Shown one piece after another: positions 16,065 to 21,559 of a DNA stretch of 21,559 nucleotides (positions are counted from its first letter, which is position 1; every line of letters begins with the position of its first letter). The stretch lies in the NCBI GenBank assembly GCA_964631175.1, contig CAZVWH010000050.1:1-21559 (forward strand), in the 5' to 3' direction. The notes under the pieces are model-generated. The model saw nothing but the letters and a program-made list of their open reading frames with translations, had not been told where the DNA came from and did no database searches. Source of the stretch: CAZVWH01 sp964631175. Its GTDB lineage: Bacteria > Planctomycetota > Phycisphaerae > Sedimentisphaerales > Anaerobacaceae. A program made the translations under genes and the position numbers.

Positions 16065-16585
16065 TTTATCATACCCGTTGCTGGAATAACGGTGATAGTA
16101 ATCCGCCGTGGCGGATTGCCCCCTGCAGAAACACTCATCTCGGTAGTACTTCCAGACTTTAACTCGCCCAGGGGACCAAATCTGAATTTGTGTCCACCGG
16201 AGCAATCGATAGTGACATCACCCGTAGTGAATGAACCCACCGTTTCACGGGTATCGATGTTTTCTATCTCATAAGCAGAATACGGAACAGAGCCGACCAG
16301 CTTCAATTCATAGCCTTTGGAATTATTCGCTGCGTCAGAAATAGCAAGGCTGCGGGTTCGGCGCAGGTCGGTGATAATCTTCCTGGCGATAGTATCGGCT
16401 TTTTGTTTTGAAATAATGTCTAAGTTCAATCTCGGCACAGTAATAACAGCTAATATGCCAAGAAACATCACGATGATGAACAGCTCAACTAAGCTGAACC
16501 CCGTTAGAAATAATCTGGCCAAGGGCGATTTTAAGCTTATCGGGGGGACTTCTAACGGGGTGAAGGCTGCTTTTTTCTGCGCCAT
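16049..16585 (-). CDS. gspH: GspH-like pseudopilin with inverted-repeat unit in its leader
   Basis: The 178-residue product has the class III site FLTG/FSLVEL at residue 29, Glu+5, and a hydrophobic helix (VELFIIVMFLGILAVITV). The ARKIITDLRRTRSLAISDA helix that follows is typical of GspH/FimT pseudopilins. The C-terminal half (about 95-178) is beta-rich and contains CSGGHKFRFGPLGE, resembling the FxxxG region of FimT/GspH. The leader is 29 residues; most of it (FTPLEV to RLFLTG) is encoded by the 62-bp inverted-repeat unit. The gene lies between the GspG-like pilins and the GspI-like gene, the conventional G-H-I order. A strong hairpin lies about 20 bases upstream of the ATG and may affect its translation. 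Confidence 0.85.
   Translation of the reverse strand: MAQKKAAFTPLEVPPISLKSPLARLFLTGFSLVELFIIVMFLGILAVITVPRLNLDIISKQKADTIARKIITDLRRTRSLAISDAANNSKGYELKLVGSVPYSAYEIENIDTRETVGSFTTGDVTIDCSGGHKFRFGPLGELKSGSTTEMSVSAGGNPPRRITITVIPATGMIKCVEN
16499..16560. repeat. 62-bp inverted-repeat unit in the gspH-like leader
   Basis: The arms are CCCCGTTAGAAAT (16499-16511) and ACTTCTAACGGGG (16548-16560), complementary except one base; a flanking A/T pair adds one more match. The total length equals that of the unit at 15765-15826, but the 36-bp centres share no obvious similarity. The coding strand gives TPLEV at the outer arm and FLTG at the inner arm. Confidence 0.85.
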
Positions 16586-16604
16586 AGTACCCAGCTACCT
16601 ATTT

Positions 16605-16625
16605 CCGTCGCCGTAACGGCGACGG
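16605..16625. repeat. Perfect 9-bp hairpin upstream of gspH-like gene
   Basis: CCGTCGCCG, loop TAA, CGGCGACGG. On the minus strand it is preceded by CGTTTAG, matching the diverged copy at 9219-9250. It lies 19 bases before the gspH-like ATG, with AGGTAGCTGGG between, so it could influence ribosome access or transcript stability. Confidence 0.7.
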
Positions 16626-16646
16626 CTAAACGAACCGGCAATGGAA

Positions 16647-16687
16647 AATCAACAAGGATGGTCACCGTATAACCATCCCCGTTGATT
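16647..16687 (-). terminator. Terminator-like hairpin at the 3' end of a pilin gene
   Basis: AATCAAC (16647-16653) pairs with GTTGATT (16681-16687), and GGATGGT (16656-16662) with ACCATCC (16672-16678): 14 base pairs with a symmetric two-base internal loop. On the minus strand the stem ends in TTGATTTT, giving a short T-rich tail. It overlaps the pilin stop codon (16662-16664) and precedes the gspH-like gene, so it may act as an intra-operon attenuator or 3' stabiliser. Confidence 0.45.
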
Positions 16688-17054
16688 CGGAACTATCCAA
16701 ACCATATATAGATTTTGTACCAATGCTTTCCTGTTTACCTCCATGATTGTGGGGCGAAACCCGATGAGTATTTGAATTATACCTATAAGGCACGCCAAAC
16801 GGACATTTAGGCATACCATCGGGAAAATAGTCGTTGTCCCCCGTTACATCTGTTAGTACTGTCGGCCATGAGCCGTTTTCAACCTTGTACAGTTCGATCT
16901 GCGAATTCAGCAAGTGAACATTAGCTTTGCAGGTGTTGATCTTCGCTTTTGCTGCACACTCCGGAATTCTTGGAATAGCAATTGCTGCCAGCACTCCTAA
17001 GATCAGCACCACAATCAATAATTCAATTAGCGTAAAAGCTTTGTCGGAATTCAT
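16662..17054 (-). CDS. GspG-like type IV pilin/pseudopilin (paralog 1)
   Basis: The 130-residue protein has a six-residue leader, MNSDKA, then FTLIELLIVVLILGVLAAIAIPRI, the classic pilin helix with Phe+1 and Glu+5. The residue before cleavage is Ala instead of the usual Gly. The globular part contains CKANVHLLNSQIELYKVENGSWP and DYFPDGMPKCPFGVPY, typical of short GspG-like pilins. One Cys in the helix and one in CPFG could form a disulfide. The C-terminus has a His cluster (THRVSPHNHGG) followed by an extra tail of about 20 residues. It starts 26 bases after the next paralog; no clear ribosome site is seen, so translation may be coupled. Confidence 0.9.
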   Translation of the reverse strand: MNSDKAFTLIELLIVVLILGVLAAIAIPRIPECAAKAKINTCKANVHLLNSQIELYKVENGSWPTVLTDVTGDNDYFPDGMPKCPFGVPYRYNSNTHRVSPHNHGGKQESIGTKSIYGLDSSESTGMVIR

Positions 17055-17080
17055 GTCATAAGACCATACACCTGCTTAAT

Positions 17081-17401
17081 TCACTCGCTAGTATGGGTGT
17101 GTTTAGTGGCATCGATACGGTGTGTACCCTCATCTATAGTGTAGGCTACCCCAAATGGACATTCGGGGTCACCATCGGGAAAATACTCGCTCAAATCTGA
17201 TACTTTACTCGGCCATTTGTCGTTGTTTGCATAGTATAGTTCTATCTGCGAGTTTATCAGGTCGATGTTTGTCTTGCAGGCATTGATCTTTGCGCTCGTT
17301 GCTCCTCCAATGATCCTTGGAATAGCAATTGCCGCCAATGCCCCTAGAATTAAGACCACAATCATCAACTCAACCAGCGTAAACCCTTTTCTCGACTTCA
17401 T
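17081..17401 (-). CDS. gspG: GspG-like type IV pilin/pseudopilin (paralog 2, probable major subunit)
   Basis: The 106-residue protein is the most canonical of the three paralogs. It has leader MKSRKG, then FTLVELMIVVLILGALAAIAIPRI with Phe+1 and Glu+5. The later part has CKTNIDLINSQIELYYANNDKWP and EYFPDGDPECPFGVAY. It ends soon after with THRIDATKHTHTSE. The two cysteines match those of the other paralogs. It has the strongest ribosome site of the cluster (AAAGGAGA at 17407-17414, six bases from the ATG) and a long upstream gap, so it may be expressed separately and most highly. GspG forms the pseudopilus shaft in T2SS; that this is the major subunit is inference. Confidence 0.92.
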   Translation of the reverse strand: MKSRKGFTLVELMIVVLILGALAAIAIPRIIGGATSAKINACKTNIDLINSQIELYYANNDKWPSKVSDLSEYFPDGDPECPFGVAYTIDEGTHRIDATKHTHTSE

Positions 17402-17722
17402 CTTATTCTCCTTTCAGAATGGCTATATTACCTTCAACAACAACCAACATATCGACACAAAAAACTGACCACTTAATAAAAAACCACTAATGAAAAATGG
17501 CCGAAAAATTTTGTAATTATGTTGATCGGGCGCAAACACTATATGAAAGGATACCACTCCACGGGAACCAAAGCTGTTTTTATCGGAAGCTTGTGCAGCA
17601 CATCTATAGTTTCCCCTTGTAAAAAGTATAATCGGAAACACCGCGTTAGCCAAATGAATATAGGACAATTAAAATCGTGTGTTCCGCCGGCTGCTCCGCC
17701 GTAAGGCGTCCTGCGGACTTTG
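17402..17722. other. Intergenic region between pilin paralogs 3 and 2
   Basis: These 321 bases hold no convincing gene. The upstream end (about 17686-17720) has an imperfect GC-rich hairpin (outer TCCGC/GCGGA, inner CGCC/GGCG) just after the stop of paralog 3. The rest is AT-rich and ends with the strong ribosome site of paralog 2. A promoter here is plausible, but no clear sigma-70 or sigma-54 element was found. Confidence 0.55.
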
Positions 17723-18097
17723 TCACCGTCTCCACCACCCCCACCACCTCCGGCTTGGTCTGCCCTGTCGTTCTTCTTGGGAATGGTCACCATGTCCTAT
17801 AACCCGATAATTATCCTCGCCCATCTTATAATCCCACTCAAACGGACATTCAGGTGAACCATCTGGAAAATAATCGGGATTTTTGGTGACATCGGTCAAT
17901 TGCTGGGGCCAGGAACCTGTGTTGAAATGATACAGCTCAATTTGTCTGTTCATCAGGTCAACATTTGTTCTACATACACTATCCTTGGCAGCCTTTGAAG
18001 CATTGCTAATTCTTGGAATGGCAATCGCCGCCAGTGCGCCCAGGATCAAGACTACGATCAGCATTTCAACCAACGTAAAAGCTTTTCTATCTCTCAT
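17723..18097 (-). CDS. GspG-like type IV pilin/pseudopilin (paralog 3)
   Basis: The 124-residue protein has leader MRDRKA (Ala at -1), then FTLVEMLIVVLILGALAAIAIPRI. CRTNVDLMNRQIELYHFNTGSWP and DYFPDGSPECPFEWDY follow, the same scaffold as the other two paralogs with both cysteines kept. The His motif GHGDHSQEE replaces THR...H. The last residues are odd: RPSRRWWGWWRR, encoded by a G-rich tract (TGGTGGGGGTGGTGG). In the neighbouring frame the same tract would give a run of glycines, so a small frameshift (real or from sequencing) at the end is possible. It is the first pilin after gspF, 27 bases downstream, with no strong ribosome site. Confidence 0.88.
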   Translation of the reverse strand: MRDRKAFTLVEMLIVVLILGALAAIAIPRISNASKAAKDSVCRTNVDLMNRQIELYHFNTGSWPQQLTDVTKNPDYFPDGSPECPFEWDYKMGEDNYRVIGHGDHSQEERQGRPSRRWWGWWRR

Positions 18098-18124
18098 TTC
18101 GTTCGAGATCCGATAAACTTCATG

Positions 18125-19321
18125 CTACTTCAAGTGGCGCATATAATCAAGCATAGGCAGATATACGCCCATGAGGACAAATCCAACAACAGATCCCATA
18201 ATAACCGTCAAAGCCGGCTCTAACTTGACAAGCAAAGAGTTTATTGTCCTCTCTATATCTTTATCGAGAAAATCGGTTCCTTTCTTGAGCATTTCAGCCA
18301 ACTGACCGGCTTCCTCACCCGAGATAGCCAATTGTGTAATCATCGGAGGAAAAATATCGTACTTTTTCAAAGACATTCCAACAGGATTACCCGCTTGAAT
18401 TGAGGTCTTCAACTCTTCTGCAATTTCGGTCATCTTGTGATTGTGAGCAACAGTACTTGCCACACTTAAGGCCTCAATTAACGAGACCCCTACAGAAGCC
18501 AGCAGAGCAAAAGTCCGTGTAAAATGTGAAACCACAACCATCCGATTAAGCTTGGCGAAAACGGGAATCTTTAGCTTGAGAGCATCCCATTGCGCGTTGA
18601 CACGTGGATTTTTTTGCAGCTTTTGTAGTAATATAACCGCTGCCACGCCTATAATCAGTAGTGCCCACCACCAGCCTCTGATTAGAGAGCTTAAATCCAC
18701 AAGGACCTGGGTAGGCCCGGGCAACGGCACATGCAGCTTCTGGTACAGCTTCAAAAACATAGGAACAATAAAGACCAAAAGAAAACAAACGACTAAAATG
18801 CACACCATGCCTACTACAATTGGATAAATAAAAGCAGACATAACCTTTCGCTTGAGTTCTGCCTGTTTTTCCAGGTATTCGGCGCTCATTTCCAGCGCCG
18901 TAGTCAACTTTCCTCCAGATTCTCCTGCCTCAATCATGCCCAAGAAAAAATCTGAGAATATGTCTTTATATCTTTCAAATGCCTTTTTCAGACTCGACCC
19001 GGTTTCCACATTTTGTCTTATATCAGCGAGTATCTCTTGAAAGGTACCATTTTCAGCCTGTTCTTCAAGTGTCTCTAAGCATCTGAGAATTGACAGTCCC
19101 GCTGAATACATCCCTGCAAACTTATAAGTAAAGGCCACTACTTCTTGCCGCTTTACTTTCTTGCGTTTTTTTCCTTTTACGCTCGCACGGCGGGCCTTTA
19201 CCAGGACATAACCCATCTTGTCCAATTCTTCCCTCAGAGCCGCAACGCCGTTGATGTCGCTGGACACAGCGGAAAAATTGTCTCCAGAATGGTCTTTCGC
19301 TATATAGTCATAAACCGCCAT
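18125..19321 (-). CDS. gspF: Inner-membrane platform protein GspF/PilC
   Basis: The 398-residue protein has the duplicated T2SSF architecture. The first cytoplasmic domain (about 60-160) contains the motif EAGESGGKL (131-139). Two membrane segments lie near 165-187 and 215-233. A second cytoplasmic domain contains ISGEEAGQLAEML, and a C-terminal membrane helix lies at about 368-390. Length and order match GspF/PilC. It is the polytopic core that the ATPase turns to push pilin subunits into the growing fibre. Its start overlaps the gspE stop (TAATG), so the two are translationally coupled. It could equally be called pilC; the gene set is a T2SS/T4P mix. Confidence 0.96.
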   Translation of the reverse strand: MAVYDYIAKDHSGDNFSAVSSDINGVAALREELDKMGYVLVKARRASVKGKKRKKVKRQEVVAFTYKFAGMYSAGLSILRCLETLEEQAENGTFQEILADIRQNVETGSSLKKAFERYKDIFSDFFLGMIEAGESGGKLTTALEMSAEYLEKQAELKRKVMSAFIYPIVVGMVCILVVCFLLVFIVPMFLKLYQKLHVPLPGPTQVLVDLSSLIRGWWWALLIIGVAAVILLQKLQKNPRVNAQWDALKLKIPVFAKLNRMVVVSHFTRTFALLASVGVSLIEALSVASTVAHNHKMTEIAEELKTSIQAGNPVGMSLKKYDIFPPMITQLAISGEEAGQLAEMLKKGTDFLDKDIERTINSLLVKLEPALTVIMGSVVGFVLMGVYLPMLDYMRHLK

Positions 19322-21030
19322 TAGTCTGTTCTTATATCAACAACTCGCATAAGCTCATCTAATGCAGTGACACCATTGACGACCTCATCTATACCGCTTT
19401 TACGAAGAGTTTTCATGCCCTCGCTGATCGCCTGATGCTTGATCGCATCGTCACCGGCTCCATCTACTATCATTCTACGGATCGACTCCGAAACAGGTAG
19501 TATCTCATAGATTGCCTTGCGTCCTCGGTATCCCATTTGGTAACAATTCTTACAGCCCGTATTTTTGTTCAGTTGAATCGGCTCATGTGAACCACCGAAC
19601 AGATATTTCAGCTCTTCTTCAGAGGCCTGGTAGGGCTGCTTACATTCCGGACATGACAGCCTTATCAGTCTTTGGGCCACCGCACCTAAAAGGGCCGACG
19701 AAACAAGGAACGGTGGTATACCTATATTGATTAGACGCGATATCGCACCAGCAGCGTCGTTTGTGTGCAGGGTGCTTAGAACTAAGTGCCCGGTCAGAGC
19801 CGCACTAATTGCTATTTCCGCTGTCTCCTGGTCACGGATTTCGCCAATGAGTATGACATCCGGGTCCTGCCGTAATATACTTCGCAAAGCTGATGCAAAC
19901 GTCATTCCTGCGACCGGCCTGACCTGCACCTGTGTAATGCCGTTAAGACGGTACTCAACGGGGTCCTCGACAGTGACAATATTTCTTTCGGGAGTATTTA
20001 CCTGCTGGAGAACTGAATATAATGTAGTCGTCTTACCACTACCGGTTGGACCGGTCAGAAGTATCATACCATAGGGATTATTAGCAAGCTCCCGGAATCT
20101 CCGATTATCATCGGGGTTGGTCACCACAGCATCAAGCGACCATTTATTCGCGTTCTTATCAAGAATTCTGATAACTATCTTTTCACCACCCACCGCAGGC
20201 AGGGACGAAACTCTCAGGTCATAGTCTTTACCATCATGCTGCACACTCATATGGCCGTCCTGAGGAATTCTTCGCTCAGAGATGTCCATATCCGACATAA
20301 TCTTAATGTGCGATACTACCTCCAGTTGTGCCGAGAAAGGCAGGTCTAAGGCATTTCGCAGTATTCCATCAACGCGATATCGCACCTTGACTTCGGATTC
20401 CTGCGGCTCGATATGTATATCACTTGCCTGGGCATTAACGGCGCCTCTTATTATCGAGGAGACCAGCTTTGCAATCGGAGCATCTGCCAGCCTTGCTGAT
20501 TTCTCCTCATCTTTGCTGAGCCCTGCGGCCTTATCGGGTTCGCCCTTTAGACGCATTGATACTATAGCCTGTTTTGTTACATTTGCGACATTGAAATGAT
20601 AATGTATTGTCTGCTTTATAGCGTTCGGCATAGCAGCAACAGGGACAACTTCATAGCCGGTCTTCATTTCGATCTGGTCTCGGATATTAAGGTCTAAAGG
20701 AGAGCTCATCGCTATGACCAAGCGTTTGTCCTCCTTTTTTATAGGAATCAGGTTGTGTCGACTCGCTATTTCATAAGAGACTAAGTGGGCCACCATCGGA
20801 TCGACCATCTCAGGTGAAAGATTAACGAATTCTATCTTATTGACGGCTGCAACAACTCTGGTTATCTGTTCTTCGCTGAGAAGATAGTCCTTTTTAAGTA
20901 TGCTTAACAGGCTTTGTCCAGTCTCTTGCTGCTGCTGGATGGCATCCTGAAGGGTTTTCTCATCGACGATATTTTCTTGCAATAGAAACGATATTATCGG
21001 GTCATTGTTTTCCATGTATATTTTTTCCAT
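19321..21030 (-). CDS. gspE: Type II secretion/type IV pilus assembly ATPase GspE/PilB
   Basis: From the ATG at 21028-21030 the product has 569 residues. It has an N-terminal GspE_N-like domain (about 10-150) and a catalytic domain with all signature boxes: Walker A GPTGSGKT (327-334), Asp box TVEDPVEY (353-360), Walker B DVILIGEIRD (391-400) and His box GHLVLSTLHTND (414-425). The tetracysteine zinc motif CPEC...CKNC (460, 463, 493, 496) marks assembly ATPases (GspE/PilB) rather than the retraction ATPase PilT. It is the cytoplasmic motor for pseudopilus extension. A second ATG five codons later and an upstream TTG at 21084 are possible starts. It is the first gene of the cluster, divergent from the tRNA across about 450 bases. 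Confidence 0.96.
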   Translation of the reverse strand: MEKIYMENNDPIISFLLQENIVDEKTLQDAIQQQQETGQSLLSILKKDYLLSEEQITRVVAAVNKIEFVNLSPEMVDPMVAHLVSYEIASRHNLIPIKKEDKRLVIAMSSPLDLNIRDQIEMKTGYEVVPVAAMPNAIKQTIHYHFNVANVTKQAIVSMRLKGEPDKAAGLSKDEEKSARLADAPIAKLVSSIIRGAVNAQASDIHIEPQESEVKVRYRVDGILRNALDLPFSAQLEVVSHIKIMSDMDISERRIPQDGHMSVQHDGKDYDLRVSSLPAVGGEKIVIRILDKNANKWSLDAVVTNPDDNRRFRELANNPYGMILLTGPTGSGKTTTLYSVLQQVNTPERNIVTVEDPVEYRLNGITQVQVRPVAGMTFASALRSILRQDPDVILIGEIRDQETAEIAISAALTGHLVLSTLHTNDAAGAISRLINIGIPPFLVSSALLGAVAQRLIRLSCPECKQPYQASEEELKYLFGGSHEPIQLNKNTGCKNCYQMGYRGRKAIYEILPVSESIRRMIVDGAGDDAIKHQAISEGMKTLRKSGIDEVVNGVTALDELMRVVDIRTD

Positions 21031-21103
21031 AAGGATATAACCCAAAATCAGTATCGACCTATCCTTGAAATGACTTAAAAACAAACATATTCTTGCGTGA
21101 TTT

Positions 21104-21178
21104 TACCCGCCTTCGCAGAAAGCCACCCCTGCAGCTTCTTGCGAAGCAAGAGCGGGGGTGGATGAATGCGAGCGGGTA
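21104..21178. repeat. 75-bp long palindrome upstream of gspE
   Basis: Nested stems share one axis. TACCCGC and TCGCA (21104-21110, 21113-21117) pair with TGCGA and GCGGGTA (21167-21178). CCACCCC (21123-21129) pairs with GGGGTGG (21155-21161). The tip is TCTTGC-GAA-GCAAGA (21137-21151). The whole unit could form one long hairpin or cruciform. It shares TTGCGAAGCAA and CGGGGG with the hairpin at 15294-15333. Confidence 0.75.
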
Positions 21179-21208
21179 TCCAACATAGCTTTAACATAGG
21201 CGGATGTG

Positions 21209-21229
21209 CTTCGGCGGGTTACGCCGAAG
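21209..21229. repeat. Perfect 8-bp hairpin
   Basis: CTTCGGCG (21209-21216) and CGCCGAAG (21222-21229) with loop GGTTA. It is the middle of three hairpin units between gspE and the tRNA gene. Confidence 0.65.
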
Positions 21230-21230
21230 A

Positions 21231-21264
21231 TGGAGGTGCCACGGGCTACGCCCGTGGGGCTCCA
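21231..21264. repeat. Hairpin with CCACGGGC/GCCCGTGG stem
   Basis: Perfect inner stem CCACGGGC (21239-21246), loop TAC, GCCCGTGG (21250-21257), extended by TGGAG (21231-21235) pairing with CTCCA (21260-21264). It lies one base after the previous hairpin. Confidence 0.7.
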
Positions 21265-21450
21265 CGATCCTAAAAAGACAAGCAATTGACCGATAATAAT
21301 GCCTGGCCTGAGCTATAACGTCTAAAATATCAACGAAATCCGCAACAGCACCAGACTGCGATTAGCTAAAGTCCGTTTTATCATAAAACGTGCTTTAATT
21401 TGCTTGCAGAATCGGCCTGTCGGATGTAGATTAAGAACTGAAGATTTCGG

Positions 21451-21478
21451 TTGAATCTTACCTCCAGATTTGTATTAA
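21451..21478 (+). promoter_or_regulatory. Possible promoter of the tRNA-Cys gene
   Basis: TTGAAT (21451-21456) and TATTAA (21473-21478) are separated by 16 bases, each matching four of six sigma-70 consensus positions. Seven bases separate the -10 element from the first base of the tRNA, so transcription would start at or very near the mature 5' end. The bases from 21265 to 21450 show no other clear feature. Confidence 0.3.
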
Positions 21479-21485
21479 GCATACT

Positions 21486-21559
21486 GGCGGCGTAGCCAAG
21501 AGGCCTAAGGCGACGGTTTGCAAAACCGTTATTCGTCGGTTCGAATCCGACCGCCGCCT
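21486..21559 (+). tRNA. tRNA-Cys (anticodon GCA)
   Basis: A full cloverleaf is visible: acceptor GGCGGCG (21486-21492) with CGCCGCC (21552-21558), D arm GCC/GGC, anticodon stem ACGGT/ACCGT around loop TTGCAAA (anticodon GCA at 21520-21522), five-base variable loop, and T arm GTCGG-TTCGAAT-CCGAC. The discriminator is U at 21559, as in other tRNA-Cys. The window ends there, so an encoded CCA cannot be checked. It is the only plus-strand gene and is divergent from the gspE cluster. Confidence 0.95.

Noticed and set aside
15809..16162. Plus-strand open frame rich in LSFVFCLLS repeats
   Set aside because: It is the antisense reading of the 7-nt array and the inverted-repeat unit; a short-period repeat without stop codons stays open in several frames. 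No ribosome site or family resemblance.
16065..16205. Longer N-terminus for the gspI-like gene
   Set aside because: It would overlap the gspH-like gene by 157 bases, and the added residues look like an out-of-frame reading of gspH; the ATG at 16064 gives a normal 16-base overlap.
17423..17704. Small open frames on both strands in the gap between pilins
   Set aside because: They have weak or TTG starts, no ribosome site, no recognisable domain, and mutual overlap.
21486..21559. tRNA 3' end as attachment site of an integrated element
   Set aside because: No integrase, phage gene or duplicated tRNA end is visible in the window, so there is no support for integration here.

Overview
The window is a bacterial chromosomal segment with about 19 protein genes, all on the minus strand, and one tRNA-Cys gene on the plus strand at the right edge. 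No rRNA, ribosomal protein or other taxonomic marker is present. Three things suggest an uncultured PVC-group bacterium, most likely Planctomycetota/Phycisphaerae-like: a mixed type II secretion/type IV pilus (T2SS/T4P) gene set with several GspG-like pilins carrying a CPFG motif, a pseudopilin with a beta-rich C-terminal domain, and many short palindromic dispersed repeats. This assignment is inference and only moderately secure.

Right half (about 9300-21030), read right to left: the assembly ATPase gspE, the inner-membrane platform gspF, three paralogous GspG-like pilins, a GspH-like and a GspI-like pseudopilin, a 371-base gene-free gap, a PilW/GspJ-like pseudopilin with a large extra C-terminal domain, a PilX/GspK-like minor pilin, a PilM-PilN (GspL-like) fusion, a PilO/GspM-like protein, a short secretin, and a single-domain response regulator. 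Several junctions are ATGA or TAATG overlaps, so much of this is one operon or a few linked ones. Together the genes encode most of an envelope-spanning pilus/pseudopilus machine: ATPase, platform, alignment complex, secretin and pseudopilins. No prepilin peptidase or retraction ATPase is in the window.

Left half: a soluble receiver-PAS-histidine kinase with an unusual six-cysteine stretch (7539-9170); a four-gene MacAB-TolC-type tripartite export operon (outer-membrane protein, membrane-fusion protein, ATPase, permease; 1484-7225); and an M50 site-2 protease with CBS domains (152-1285).

The most distinctive signal is repeat DNA in and around the pilin genes. The leader-coding parts of two adjacent pseudopilin genes (gspH-like and gspI-like) each contain a 62-bp unit. 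Its ends are 13-bp inverted repeats (CCCCGTTAGAAAT), and the inner arm ends right at the prepilin peptidase cleavage site. A third pseudopilin leader carries a different repeat-like sequence at the same place. The gspI-like leader also holds 22 uninterrupted copies of a 7-nt unit plus 4 copies of a second 7-nt unit, giving a leader of about 100 residues. Because 7 is not a multiple of 3, gain or loss of units would shift the frame, so this could be a slipped-strand on/off switch. Further hairpin repeats lie in the intergenic regions, notably three side by side between gspE and the tRNA.
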